Shown here piece by piece: positions 6,414 through 15,385 of a DNA stretch of 25,384 bases. Each line of letters opens with the position of its first letter. Within the stretch, counting starts at the first letter, position 1. This stretch comes from WVWN01 sp964563535. GTDB taxonomy: Bacteria; RBG-13-66-14; B26-G2; WVWN01. A program made the translations under genes and the position numbers. The stretch covers positions 1 through 25,384 of the forward strand of contig CAZLXP010000030.1 of NCBI GenBank assembly GCA_964563535.1, written 5' to 3'. The notes under the pieces were generated by a model. The model did no database searches. It was not told the origin of the DNA and saw only the letters and a list, made by a program, of their open reading frames with translations.

Positions 6414-7872
6414 GTGGTAACGGACGAAGGAAACAACGTCCTCCCGCGAAGCGTCGCGAAAGGTAAGAAAGTTTTGACCTTAATAAAAAACGGGTACGCG
6501 CCAGCCAGGAACGCGGGGTTTTAAAATAGCGCTTAATAAAATATACGATTTCGATAAAAATTTCGGAATCACAGCGTTTTTAAGGAACCTGAACGGGAAG
6601 AGTTTGAAAACCTTCGGTCATGGCCGTTTAGGCAGACACAGAGAAGCCCTCGGCGATTACGGACTACTCGAGAGTCTTACGAAAGGAACGACACCAGGGG
6701 GTACGGAACTCAACTTAAAAATAGCTAAAACCGAAATACCCGCGGGTTCTTACGGTACAACGTAAAAGAACTCGGCGAGTACGTCCCGACCGACTCGGAC
6801 CCGTCCCAAAGTTCTATTAGGTGCGCTCTAACAATCCGGTATCATTATCGTTTCCGCGATCTAAACAGAGCCGAGCGCTATTGTAATTTGGGCGGATAAA
6901 CTCGGTCGGGACCCTCCCGACGAACGCGCGGCCCCTTATGTGAAGCACGTAAAGCGCCTTGTACATTCCGAAAAACGGAACTATTCCCTGCGATAACCGA
7001 ACTCACCGACACGGCCGGGCAAGCCTAAACGTTTGGCGACGACCGCTTATGGGCGTCTATGAACATCGTCTTAGGTGGCGTATTCGTAAAAACCCGCGAA
7101 TTCGGAGAAGCCAACGCCACCGTCGGATGAACGTTTTCGAAAAAGCTCGGCGACCGGTCTAACGCCGTCGTATCCTTCCCCTATTTGGAAACCTTAACTT
7201 AGAATGGAGGTACGTTCGGGAGGTTGAAAAATATTCCGAAAAAGCCGTCGCGGAATGCAAGGTCTTATTTCGACCGCGGCCCTTAAGTGGCGTTTACCTA
7301 TAAGGCGCGGCGAATACCGGAAAGCCGGACCGTACCTCGAGCAAATCGATTGACCCAAGGCCGGCCTCGGCCCTATAAAAAGGACCGTCAATCATAACGT
7401 CGCCCAACTGTATCCGGAAACGGGAGAATTCGAAAAGGCGTTAACCTCGCTCGAACGCACGGAAGCGACCTTCGCCGATACGGCCACCGGCCCGAGCGAG
7501 CGTGCGTAAAGTCGTCGCGCGGCCGTTTATACTTATAAATGGTTTATTGCGACTACGCCGCAGAAAAATTAGATTCTTGCTTGGAAATAGTCGGTGAGAC
7601 GGACAACGACCCGGGATGCGCATACGTTTTGTTTCGAGAGCGGCAAATGCGTCCCGGCGAGGCAACGCCAAAGAAGGTAAGGCGTTAAGCAAAAGGCGAA
7701 AGGCTACTTGGCAAACCGTGAGAACCGTTATTATTTAGCGGGATACTATTTAATTAAGTATTTACGTTAATATCAACGCCGGGCGCATCGGCGCCGGAAT
7801 CAAACTCATCGGGTTGCCGAAGGCGACTACGAATAGGCTAAATCGTCACTTGCGAAAAAGGGTGTTAAATAA
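6414..7872 (+). pseudogene. Decayed tetratricopeptide-repeat gene
   Basis: No long intact frame exists, yet TPR-like remnants recur. In the frame of GTG 6414 are RFRDLNRAERYCNLG (about 6849-6893) and FVKTREFGEANATVG then KKLGDRSNAVV (about 7083-7175). One frame later are RRGEYRKAGPYLEQI (about 7300-7345), YPETGEFEKALTSLERTEA (about 7411-7470), ENRYYLAGYYLIKYL (about 7720-7765) and AEGDYE-stop-AKSSLAKKGV, ending at TAA 7870-7872. Several in-frame stops and at least one frameshift near 7200 break it. The full gene would have been about 486 codons. It ends 36 nt before the GAF-AAA+ activator at 7909, so it was probably its operon partner, perhaps a signal-input protein. Boundaries are approximate. 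Confidence 0.65.
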
Positions 7873-7908
7873 TAAAACGGCGCATTTGGATATGAGGGCG
7901 AGCTATCT

Positions 7909-9429
7909 ATGGAAAAGAGGTTAAACGTGGAAGAACACGGCGACGTGTTCGCGCGGTTGACGACGGGGATTAAAAGGTTATCGGAACAAAGCGACGTAAC
8001 GGACTTATTGAATTACGTATTGCACTTTCTAACCGAAGAACTAGAAGCCGATAGAGGCGTCGTTTTCCTGTATGACGAACATAGGAATATGTTACGCATA
8101 AAAAGTACCGCTGGCGTCGACGACGCGACCCTCGAGGACGCCTCGACTATAAGCCAAACTATCGTCAGCCAAGTAGCGGGGTCGAAAGAGAGCGTGGTCA
8201 GCGCGGACGCCGTCGGAGACCTACGGTTCAAGGATAGCCATAGCGTCAAGTTGAACCGTATTCGGTCGTTGCTATGCGTCCCTATTACCATCGGCGACCG
8301 CCTGCTCGGCGTCGTTTACCTGGACAGCGTGAGTAAGGATAGCCTGTTTCGCGATAAGGACCTGACCCTTACCGAAGTATTTATACAAAACGCGGCCTAC
8401 GAGATAGACTTCAGGCACCGGCAATCGGAAACGCCTTACGTTTCGGTAACGGCGCCGTCGGACATGAGCTACGGCTACGACTCCCTCGTCGGTTCCTCTA
8501 AAGACATAATCGACCTAAAGTCTAAAATCGAGAAAGGTTCCGCCCATCACGTCAACGTCCTAATAGTCGGCGAATCGGGGACCGGTAAAGAGTTGGTCGC
8601 GAAGATGATTCATTACAACGGCTTCAACGCGGATAAGCCGTTCATCGGTATAAACTGCGCTTCCCTCCCCGAAACGCTCTTGGAAAGCGAACTGTTCGGA
8701 ATAGAAAAGGGTACCGCTACCGGGGTCGATAAAAGGATCGGACGCTTCGAACAAGCGGGCGAGGGGACGATCTTTTTGGACGAAGTCGGCGCGATGGACC
8801 TAAATACGCAAGCCAAATTCCTACGCGTACTGCAGGAACGCCAGTTCGAGAGGCTGGGCAACCGAAGCCGTAACCCGCTACGACTAAAGGCCAGGATAAT
8901 CAGCGCGACCAACGCGGACCTCGGCACGCTTATGGAGGCCGGGAAGTTCCGGGAAGACCTGTTCTTCCGCCTAAACGTCTACTTGGTCGAAGTCCCGCCG
9001 CTCCGTAATCATAAAGACGATATACCGGCATTATGCAAACGTTTTATAAAAAAATACGGTAACGTTGCTAAGGCCGAAACGTGGGAGTTATCCGAAGAAA
9101 CTCTCGACGTTTTATACAACTACGACTGGCCGGGGAATGCGCGGGAACTCGAGAACTGCGTACAATACGCCCTAGTTAATTCGCGCGGCCCGGTGATCGA
9201 ACCTGAGTCATTGCCGCCGAACGTATTGGACACCGCGCTGAAAAAGGCCCCCGAAACGCTTACGGACGCCGTGACCCATTTCGAAAGGGAGATTATCGTA
9301 AGCACGCTACGAAATTGCAAATGGGTGAAGGCGAAAGCCGCGTTAAAATTAGCCATATCGGAGACGACCTTACGCCATAAGGTTAAAAAATACGGGATCG
9401 GAGACGAAGACCGGTTACCGGCCACGTAA
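7909..9429 (+). CDS. GAF-AAA+-Fis transcriptional activator (sigma54-type, atypical GAFTGA loop)
   Basis: 506 residues. ATG 7909 is preceded by GAGGG ten bases upstream. Residues ~10-170 are a GAF sensor domain (FLYDEHRNMLRI, then LLCVPITIGDRLLGVVYLDS). Residues ~190-430 are the AAA+ domain with Walker A GESGTGKE (221-228), Walker B FLDEVG (289-294) and the FREDLFFRLNV and DWPGNARELENC segments. Residues ~455-498 are a Fis-type helix-turn-helix (AALKLAISETTLRHKVKKYG). The loop that normally reads GAFTGA and touches sigma54 is GTATGV (268-273). Family members remodel sigma54-RNA polymerase by ATP hydrolysis; here the sigma54 contact may be altered or lost. It sits downstream of the TPR remnant and upstream of a strong terminator. 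Confidence 0.93.
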   Translation: MEKRLNVEEHGDVFARLTTGIKRLSEQSDVTDLLNYVLHFLTEELEADRGVVFLYDEHRNMLRIKSTAGVDDATLEDASTISQTIVSQVAGSKESVVSADAVGDLRFKDSHSVKLNRIRSLLCVPITIGDRLLGVVYLDSVSKDSLFRDKDLTLTEVFIQNAAYEIDFRHRQSETPYVSVTAPSDMSYGYDSLVGSSKDIIDLKSKIEKGSAHHVNVLIVGESGTGKELVAKMIHYNGFNADKPFIGINCASLPETLLESELFGIEKGTATGVDKRIGRFEQAGEGTIFLDEVGAMDLNTQAKFLRVLQERQFERLGNRSRNPLRLKARIISATNADLGTLMEAGKFREDLFFRLNVYLVEVPPLRNHKDDIPALCKRFIKKYGNVAKAETWELSEETLDVLYNYDWPGNARELENCVQYALVNSRGPVIEPESLPPNVLDTALKKAPETLTDAVTHFEREIIVSTLRNCKWVKAKAALKLAISETTLRHKVKKYGIGDEDRLPAT

Positions 9430-9462
9430 CACCGCGTGCGGCCGCAGCCCGTTAAATTTTAG

Positions 9463-9490
9463 AAAAAACCGCCAGAAATGGCGGTTTTTT
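9463..9490. terminator. Bidirectional intrinsic terminator after the GAF-AAA+ gene
   Basis: AAAAAACCGCC - AGAAAT - GGCGGTTTTTT: a five-base GC stem extended by A/T pairs, with a T tract on the plus strand and a T tract on the minus strand as well. It ends the activator transcript 34 nt after its stop and insulates the following unit. Confidence 0.9.
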
Positions 9491-9621
9491 CATTGCCTTT
9501 ATTTTCAACGACTTACGGCCCATCCGCTCGTAAACCGGCGGCGAGACCGTCAGAAATTGGCGGCTTGGCAGCGCTAAATAAAAAACTCTGGAGCGTTAAA
9601 GCCTTAAATATCAAGGAGTTA

Positions 9622-9650
9622 TTGATTTGGCCCCAATTTTGCTATATATT
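9622..9650 (+). promoter_or_regulatory. Sigma70-like promoter for the small exported peptide
   Basis: TTGATT (9622-9627), 17-nt spacer, TATATT (9645-9650). The predicted start near 9657 leaves a ~30-nt leader that contains the AAGGAGG ribosome site of the TTG-started ORF at 9690. Confidence 0.6.
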
Positions 9651-9689
9651 ATATGAACGCCGCAGTTAACTTTTACCCAAGGAGGACGA

Positions 9690-9845
9690 TTGACGCCTAA
9701 TTTAAAAAAACTCGCCGCGGTTTTTACGGTCCTAATCACGATCGCTGCTCTATTGCTTCCGGCTTTCGTATTCGCTGACGAAGCCCTTACAACCAAATCG
9801 CCCCCGCCCCAAATGCCGCCTGGCGCGGGGGGCGGCGGTGACTAG
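9690..9845 (+). CDS. Small exported Pro/Gly-rich peptide (51 aa)
   Basis: A 51-codon frame starts at TTG 9690, seven bases after a near-perfect AAGGAGGA ribosome site (from about 9679), and stops at TAG 9843-9845. The peptide has a positively charged start (TPNLKKLAA), a hydrophobic core (VFTVLITIAALLLPAF) and a cleavage-like VFA-DE junction. A short tail rich in Pro and Gly (SPPPQMPPGAGGGG) follows. It therefore looks exported, with a mature part of only about 22 residues. Promoter, leader and start agree with one another. It lies 270 nt upstream of the reverse transcriptase-sensor gene on the same strand. I do not recognise the family; toxin, signalling peptide and lipid-anchored possibilities cannot be separated, though there is no lipobox Cys. 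Confidence 0.65.
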   Translation: MTPNLKKLAAVFTVLITIAALLLPAFVFADEALTTKSPPPQMPPGAGGGGD

Positions 9846-10115
9846 GCCCGTTACGAGAGGGTATAAGGGCCCAGCCAACTATCTTAACCCGGCCCGACTT
9901 GAACGCCAAAAAAGCCGTAGCGCGCACGCTAAGACATAACCAAATAACTATTCCCGCCAAGGTGAAACCGCTCCCGGTAGGGATATATTGCGGTAGCTAA
10001 AAACGGTTATTATATCTTTAATTCGACCGCTTACGGAAGTAACGATATAGAATTAATTACGGCGTGCGCAAGCTAAAATAACCGTGTTCTGCGCTTTTGG
10101 GAGGTTCCCACTACG
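9846..10115 (+). other. 270-nt non-coding leader before the reverse transcriptase gene
   Basis: No ORF is supported here. A TTGCGG/TATATC pair with 17-nt spacing (9988-10016) is a modest promoter candidate. A small TAGCG-CGCA-CGCTA hairpin (9918-9931) is present, and a GGGAGG ribosome site (10098-10104) precedes the GTG start at 10116. Several defence reverse transcriptases carry a non-coding RNA upstream of the gene, so this interval is where one would be expected; none is recognisable by eye. Confidence 0.35.
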
Positions 10116-13100
10116 GTGCAACTGTGCTCGCGCGAAGACTTATTGGTAGCTTGGAAGTACGCCCGCCGCGACGCCGCCGATAACTTCGTATTCGACGTAA
10201 TCGATTACGAAGACGCCGAACGGAACCTCGACCACATCGTTCGCCGCCTCGAGCTTGAGATTAAAGGGGGCCAATATACGCCGGCGCCCCTGCTCAGCGT
10301 TAACGTACCCAAAACGCTATACTCGGTCCGCCCGGGAGCCATTGTTTCCCTCCCCGATTTAATCTTACTTTACGCGTTGGTGCGAAAGGTGGCCCCCGCG
10401 CTGGACACGAAACTCTCGCCCGCCGTCCTTTCGTACCGGTGGCTTCCAGAAAACAAGGACCCGCGGCCGCTCTTCGCTGAAGTCGAAGACGACGAGTACG
10501 AGGGCGACGAGATCCTCCCCAGTACCCTCTTCGCGCCCTATCCACCCTTCGCCGATACGACCCCCTCGGGGTGGTTCCGGGGATGGATCGAATACCACGA
10601 ACGCGCTAAGGATTCGGCCAGCCGCTACGGTTTCTGTGCCATCGGCGACGTCACAGCTTATTTCGAAAACGTGGCCGTTAGCTCTCTTTTCGATCGGATT
10701 AGCAACATACTCGGGGGCGAACACGAAGAGGCCTTAACGCAACTGCGCGCCGTATACGAATTTTGGGGGTGGCGGCCCGCCGGCGCTACCGCCCGGGGTA
10801 AAGTCTTGCCGCAGGGGAACGACATATCGTTGTTCCTGTCGAATTTCTTCCTCACGGATTTGGACGACAATATGGGGAACGTGGTAGGCGGCGACCCCAG
10901 GCGATATTTACGCTATGTCGACGACTTCTACCTCTTCGCGGATAGTCAGGAGGAAAGCCACGAAGCCCTCCTCGCTTGCGACCAAGTCCTTCGCGACCTG
11001 AGTCTTAGTTTGAACCCCGAAAAGACCAAAGTAATCCCAGCCGCCAACGTTTTCGACGAAGAGGTCGAACGTTGGCTCGAGGACCTATCGCCATCCAACG
11101 CCGACGCCGTCGAAAGCGCCCGCGAATTCCTAACCCGCCGCTACGACCCGAACGACCCCGAAAAATGGGAAAGGCTTTATTTACGCGCCCTCACGACGCT
11201 ACAACGCGGCGACGACGACTTCGCCGTGCCCTACGCTTTCAAGTCTTTCCTCGAAAACCCCTCTTACAAATTACTGGTAAAGAACTTCGATTATTTAAGC
11301 TATTTCGCCCCGGACCGTCGCTACGCCGAAGAATTGGCCGCGGCGTTGACCCGAAAGGCCTTCATGTTCCCGTACCACAAACATTACCTCTACCGCCTGG
11401 GCGCGTACGGCGGCGAGGACTCTCCCGCGTTACGCGAGACCGCGCTCCAGGACGCCCGCCCGGGCGACGCCGAATGGTACGTACGGATGGCGGCCCTCTT
11501 CTGTCTGAACAGCTTCCGCCTTAACACCTACGAACTCAACGAAATAAAAGAGTTGGCTGAGCGCGAATCGCACCCTTCCGTGGTTCGCGCCGCGCTCGTC
11601 GCCCTTCGCCAGCGCCCCCTGGACGAAGTCAGCTCCGCCTGGGACCAAATCCTCTTCACCACCGCGCCCGGGCAGGAAAACTTGAGGGAATATTTCTTCC
11701 GCGTCGTAACGGAAGAAGACCTGGCCCGGTCCGTGCTCAACGAAATCGCTGAAACGGACGTGTCCTCGCGCGCGTTCGTGAAACGCTTTCACCAACTCGA
11801 CCTATTGAAAAGCAACGCCGCCGTTCGCGAGGAATTGCTCGCGGTTCTAGAACGCAAATTAGACGAATGCAACTTAACTTGGCGCCGTTTACGCGACCGT
11901 CTGGCCGGGATAAAGGAATTGGCCACGGAGGCCACCTTACGTCACTCGGAAAAGCGTAAGGCCGCCCAGGCGCTCGGACACTTGGAAACGGTCCTTCACG
12001 GGTCACGCGAGGCTATCATTATTACCGACGTCACTGGCGAAATCCAAATATGGAACGACGCCGCCAGCGACCTACTCGGTTACGACGCCCCCGAAGCTCT
12101 CGGCCGGAACCTCACGCAACTCTTCGAACCCGCGGGCGGCTTCAAATCCGCCGGCGAACTCCTCACTTTTGTGGCGGAAAGCGGCGGTTCGCTTACGGAG
12201 GAGGTCATTCCCTACCGCCGCCCGGACCGGACGGCGCTGACCGTCTCGGCAAATTATTCCGTCATTACGGGCCCCGCCGGCGAACCCGCCGGCTTATCGG
12301 TCCTTCTCCGCGACGTGACGGCGGAAATCCGCGCCGCCAAAATCGAGCAGTTCGAAGCCGCGGCCGAAAAATTCCTATCGGAAACTTCGGGCCGTTTCGT
12401 TGCCCCTAAAGACCTCGACGAGGCCATAACTCAAACCCTCGAGGATACCGCGGAACTCCTGGAAGCTAACCGGGCTTACTTCTTCCGCCTACGAGACGAC
12501 GGCATATCGTTAGTCGTTACCCATGAATGGGCCGAGCCAGGCGTACCGTTATTACGTACGGCCGACTACAAGATCGAACTTAACCGCTTGGCGTTATTGA
12601 AATACCAATTGCTCGGTCGGTACGCCGCTGTCGTCGCCGATGCCGAAACGCAACCGCCGTCCGAGAAGGATACGTTGCAAAAACGGGGCGCGCGGGCTGC
12701 GCTGGGGGTTCCTGTTCATATAGGCCGGGAGTTAGCGGGGTTAGTCGGTTGTGACGATATGCGCCGGCCTCGCAATTGGGAACCAGTGGAGGTCAACCTA
12801 TTATTCTCCGTGACGGCGTTGATTTCGAAAGCGATCGAACGGAAAGGGGCCGAAGAGGCGTTGCGGGAAAGCGAGTTAGAGCTGTCGATACGGAACCGCA
12901 TCGCGAATATCTTCCTTACCAAACCCAACGAAGACATGTACAGCGAGGTCCTGGAAGTAATACTCGAAACCTTAGAAAGCCCGCTCGGCGCTTTTGGTTA
13001 CGTCGACGAGAACGGGGCCCTGGTCTACCCATCATTGGCGAGACGCGTTCGGGATGAACGCGGGGTCGCCAAAAAGGACAACGTATTCCCCCGCGAGTCG

Positions 13101-15362
13101 TGGGGAGGTATTTGGGGCCGGGCTTTAATCGAAAAGAGGGCGCTCTACTCCAACGAACCTTTCGACGGTCCCAAAGGGCCCATTCCGATACGGAGGATAC
13201 GGAGGGCTTTAGACGTTCCCATCGTCCACTACGGCGAAGCTATCGGAAACCTGCTCTTAAGCAATAAACCAACCGATTACACGGAAAAAGACCGGGCGAT
13301 GTTGGCAGCCATAGCCGATTATATCGCCCCCGTCCTACACGCGAGATTACAAAGCAACTTAAAAGAAAAAGCGCGCCAACGGGCCGAAGAGGCGCTTAAG
13401 CGGCAGAGCGAAGAGATAACCGCCGTTAACGAACTCGCTATCGAACTAGCCACCGCGGTTTCCACGGGCGAGATGTTCGCCATAATCTGCACGAAATTGA
13501 AAGATATTACCGGCGCGCTGGCCACGATTACCGCCTCCTACGATGAAAACGCCGACGAATTGGCGTTGAACTACATAGTGGCCGAGACCAAGGTTTTAAA
13601 GAAGGGCAACAAGATCCTCGGCATAGACGCGAAAAAATTGAGGTTCCCCGCCAAGCGTTACGAACCCCAGGAAAAAGCCTCGGACCGGGTCGTTATCTCG
13701 GCCGGAGGTATACCGGAGAAGGTGTACAAGGTTTTACCCAAAAAGGTTTGCACGGCAATAGAGCAAGCGTTTAACTTGGGCACGATGTACGAATTATTAT
13801 TTCACCACGCCGGCAAAATGATGGGCACGGCCGAAGTCATCATGCGGAAAGGCAGCGCGCCCCTCTCGACCGATACGCTCGAGGCCTTTGCCCACGTGGC
13901 CGCCACGGCACTCCAGCGTAAAAGCGCCGAAGAGGACCGCTGGGAAAGCGAGGAACGTTACCGGTCGTTAATAAATACGATAAGTGAGGGCTTCGGTATA
14001 CAGGATGAAAACGGCGTCACCACGTACGTCAACGACAGGTTCTGTGAAATGGTAGGGTATACCCGCGAGGAACTGATTGGTCAACCGGCTACGGATTTCC
14101 TCGACCACGAAAACGCAAATAAAATGCGGGAACAGTCCGCGAAACGCGAGAAAGGGCGGGGCGGATATTACGAAGTCGTTTGGACCGGCAAAGAGGGCCA
14201 GCACGTCCACACGACCGTTACGCCCGGCGTCTTGCACGACGGCGAGGGTTATTATGCCGGCAGCTTCGCGACGTTTACCGATATCACCGGCCGCAAACGC
14301 GCCGAAGAACGACTGAAAGAATCCGAAGAACAGTATAGTAACATCGTCGAACTCGCTCCCGACGGCATTATAACGCTTGACTCGAAAGGGACCGTTACTT
14401 CATGTAATAAAGCGTTCCTTAAATTGACGGGTTTCTCCAAACCTGAAATCGTAGGCAAGCACTTCACAAAACTCCCCACGTTAAACGCGAAGGACATTAC
14501 GCAATACGTTAAGATATTCAAATCCACCATACGGGGAAAGGTCCCAGAATCCTTCGAATTCTCTTGGTTCGATAAAGAAAATAACGTCCGAAAAGGCGAA
14601 ATTTACGCCACGCTAATGAGGAGGGGGCGGAAAGTAGTAGGTATCCTGGTCGTCACCCGAGACGTCACCTACCGCAAGCGCGCCGAGGAGGAACGACGCC
14701 GCCGAGCCGAAGGCTACCGGACCCTCAACGAGTTCGCGCTCGAGTTGGCCAACGCCGCCTCCCACAAAGAAATTTACAAGCTAATCGGCGACCGCCTGCA
14801 GGCCATGACGGGCGCCGTAGCGGTCCTCGTAAACACTCTAGACCCCGACAAAAAGGTGTTAAATATCGAGTACATAAACGTCCCACACGGCCTCCTATCC
14901 AAAGCCAACGAGATAATCGGCCGAAAAGTAAAGAAGCTCTGTTTCCCGGTGAGGGATTGCGACTTAGAAAAGATCGTACGGGAAAAGGTTACGGAAGTAG
15001 GGAGTGTGGCGGATATCGCCTTCGGCGCAATATCGGAAGCCGTGGCCGAGAGAATCAAAGAAGCTCTGGGCTTGGGTAATATCTACGGCGTGGCGTTGCA
15101 CCACGGCGGCGAACTCATGGGCGCGGCCATCGCTTTGACGAGGAAGGATAATCCACCCCTCCCGCTCGACGAACTCCGGACGTTTGGGGACCTAGCCGCG
15201 GCGGCCCTTCGGCGCAAATACGCCGAAGAGGAGTTGATGAAATACGGGAACCTCATAAAGAAGTCCGTCGAACGGGGACTGCCGAATTCCCAAAAAAAAG
15301 TAGAAGCCAAAGGCGCTAAATCGAAGAGAGAGCCCGCCCTTATAAAACCGGGTCGCTACTGA
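10116..15362 (+). CDS. Reverse transcriptase fused to HEAT-like region and PAS/GAF sensor array (1748 aa)
   Basis: Starts at GTG 10116 with GGGAGG upstream. Residues ~25-310 form a reverse transcriptase: a GGQYTPAP...VNVPK entry region, motif A GDVTAYFENV with catalytic Asp178, motif B LPQGNDISLFLSNFF (231-245), motif C RYVDDFYLF (Asp269, Asp270) and motif D LSLNPEKTKVI. Residues ~325-600 are helical, HEAT-like, as in Abi/unknown-group reverse transcriptases. Then come PAS (~621-738), GAF (~745-910), GAF (~925-1080), a divergent GAF-like module (~1100-1270), PAS (~1276-1395), PAS (~1399-1520) and a second copy of the divergent module (~1531-1700), ending in a basic tail. No HisKA, HATPase, GGDEF or receiver domain follows, so the reverse transcriptase is the only recognisable output. 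It probably makes DNA, or untemplated polynucleotide, in response to a signal. All catalytic Asp residues are present. Confidence 0.93.
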   Translation: MQLCSREDLLVAWKYARRDAADNFVFDVIDYEDAERNLDHIVRRLELEIKGGQYTPAPLLSVNVPKTLYSVRPGAIVSLPDLILLYALVRKVAPALDTKLSPAVLSYRWLPENKDPRPLFAEVEDDEYEGDEILPSTLFAPYPPFADTTPSGWFRGWIEYHERAKDSASRYGFCAIGDVTAYFENVAVSSLFDRISNILGGEHEEALTQLRAVYEFWGWRPAGATARGKVLPQGNDISLFLSNFFLTDLDDNMGNVVGGDPRRYLRYVDDFYLFADSQEESHEALLACDQVLRDLSLSLNPEKTKVIPAANVFDEEVERWLEDLSPSNADAVESAREFLTRRYDPNDPEKWERLYLRALTTLQRGDDDFAVPYAFKSFLENPSYKLLVKNFDYLSYFAPDRRYAEELAAALTRKAFMFPYHKHYLYRLGAYGGEDSPALRETALQDARPGDAEWYVRMAALFCLNSFRLNTYELNEIKELAERESHPSVVRAALVALRQRPLDEVSSAWDQILFTTAPGQENLREYFFRVVTEEDLARSVLNEIAETDVSSRAFVKRFHQLDLLKSNAAVREELLAVLERKLDECNLTWRRLRDRLAGIKELATEATLRHSEKRKAAQALGHLETVLHGSREAIIITDVTGEIQIWNDAASDLLGYDAPEALGRNLTQLFEPAGGFKSAGELLTFVAESGGSLTEEVIPYRRPDRTALTVSANYSVITGPAGEPAGLSVLLRDVTAEIRAAKIEQFEAAAEKFLSETSGRFVAPKDLDEAITQTLEDTAELLEANRAYFFRLRDDGISLVVTHEWAEPGVPLLRTADYKIELNRLALLKYQLLGRYAAVVADAETQPPSEKDTLQKRGARAALGVPVHIGRELAGLVGCDDMRRPRNWEPVEVNLLFSVTALISKAIERKGAEEALRESELELSIRNRIANIFLTKPNEDMYSEVLEVILETLESPLGAFGYVDENGALVYPSLARRVRDERGVAKKDNVFPRESWGGIWGRALIEKRALYSNEPFDGPKGPIPIRRIRRALDVPIVHYGEAIGNLLLSNKPTDYTEKDRAMLAAIADYIAPVLHARLQSNLKEKARQRAEEALKRQSEEITAVNELAIELATAVSTGEMFAIICTKLKDITGALATITASYDENADELALNYIVAETKVLKKGNKILGIDAKKLRFPAKRYEPQEKASDRVVISAGGIPEKVYKVLPKKVCTAIEQAFNLGTMYELLFHHAGKMMGTAEVIMRKGSAPLSTDTLEAFAHVAATALQRKSAEEDRWESEERYRSLINTISEGFGIQDENGVTTYVNDRFCEMVGYTREELIGQPATDFLDHENANKMREQSAKREKGRGGYYEVVWTGKEGQHVHTTVTPGVLHDGEGYYAGSFATFTDITGRKRAEERLKESEEQYSNIVELAPDGIITLDSKGTVTSCNKAFLKLTGFSKPEIVGKHFTKLPTLNAKDITQYVKIFKSTIRGKVPESFEFSWFDKENNVRKGEIYATLMRRGRKVVGILVVTRDVTYRKRAEEERRRRAEGYRTLNEFALELANAASHKEIYKLIGDRLQAMTGAVAVLVNTLDPDKKVLNIEYINVPHGLLSKANEIIGRKVKKLCFPVRDCDLEKIVREKVTEVGSVADIAFGAISEAVAERIKEALGLGNIYGVALHHGGELMGAAIALTRKDNPPLPLDELRTFGDLAAAALRRKYAEEELMKYGNLIKKSVERGLPNSQKKVEAKGAKSKREPALIKPGRY

Positions 15363-15385
15363 CGAAGGTGGCCCCCCGAAGAGAC

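Noticed and set aside
6959..7162. 67-codon plus-strand ORF in the decayed TPR region
   Set aside because: The product is Arg-rich and in a different frame from the TPR remnants; it is an artefact of the pseudogene.
9478..9669. 63-codon plus-strand ORF
   Set aside because: It starts inside the terminator hairpin, spans the promoter of the exported peptide and lacks a ribosome site.
9922..10069. 8-nt complementary pair GCGCACGC / GCGTGCGC flanking 132 nt upstream of the reverse transcriptase gene, like retron a1/a2 repeats
   Set aside because: A match of this length is expected about once by chance in a 270-nt interval, and the reverse transcriptase lacks the retron VTG and YADD hallmarks.
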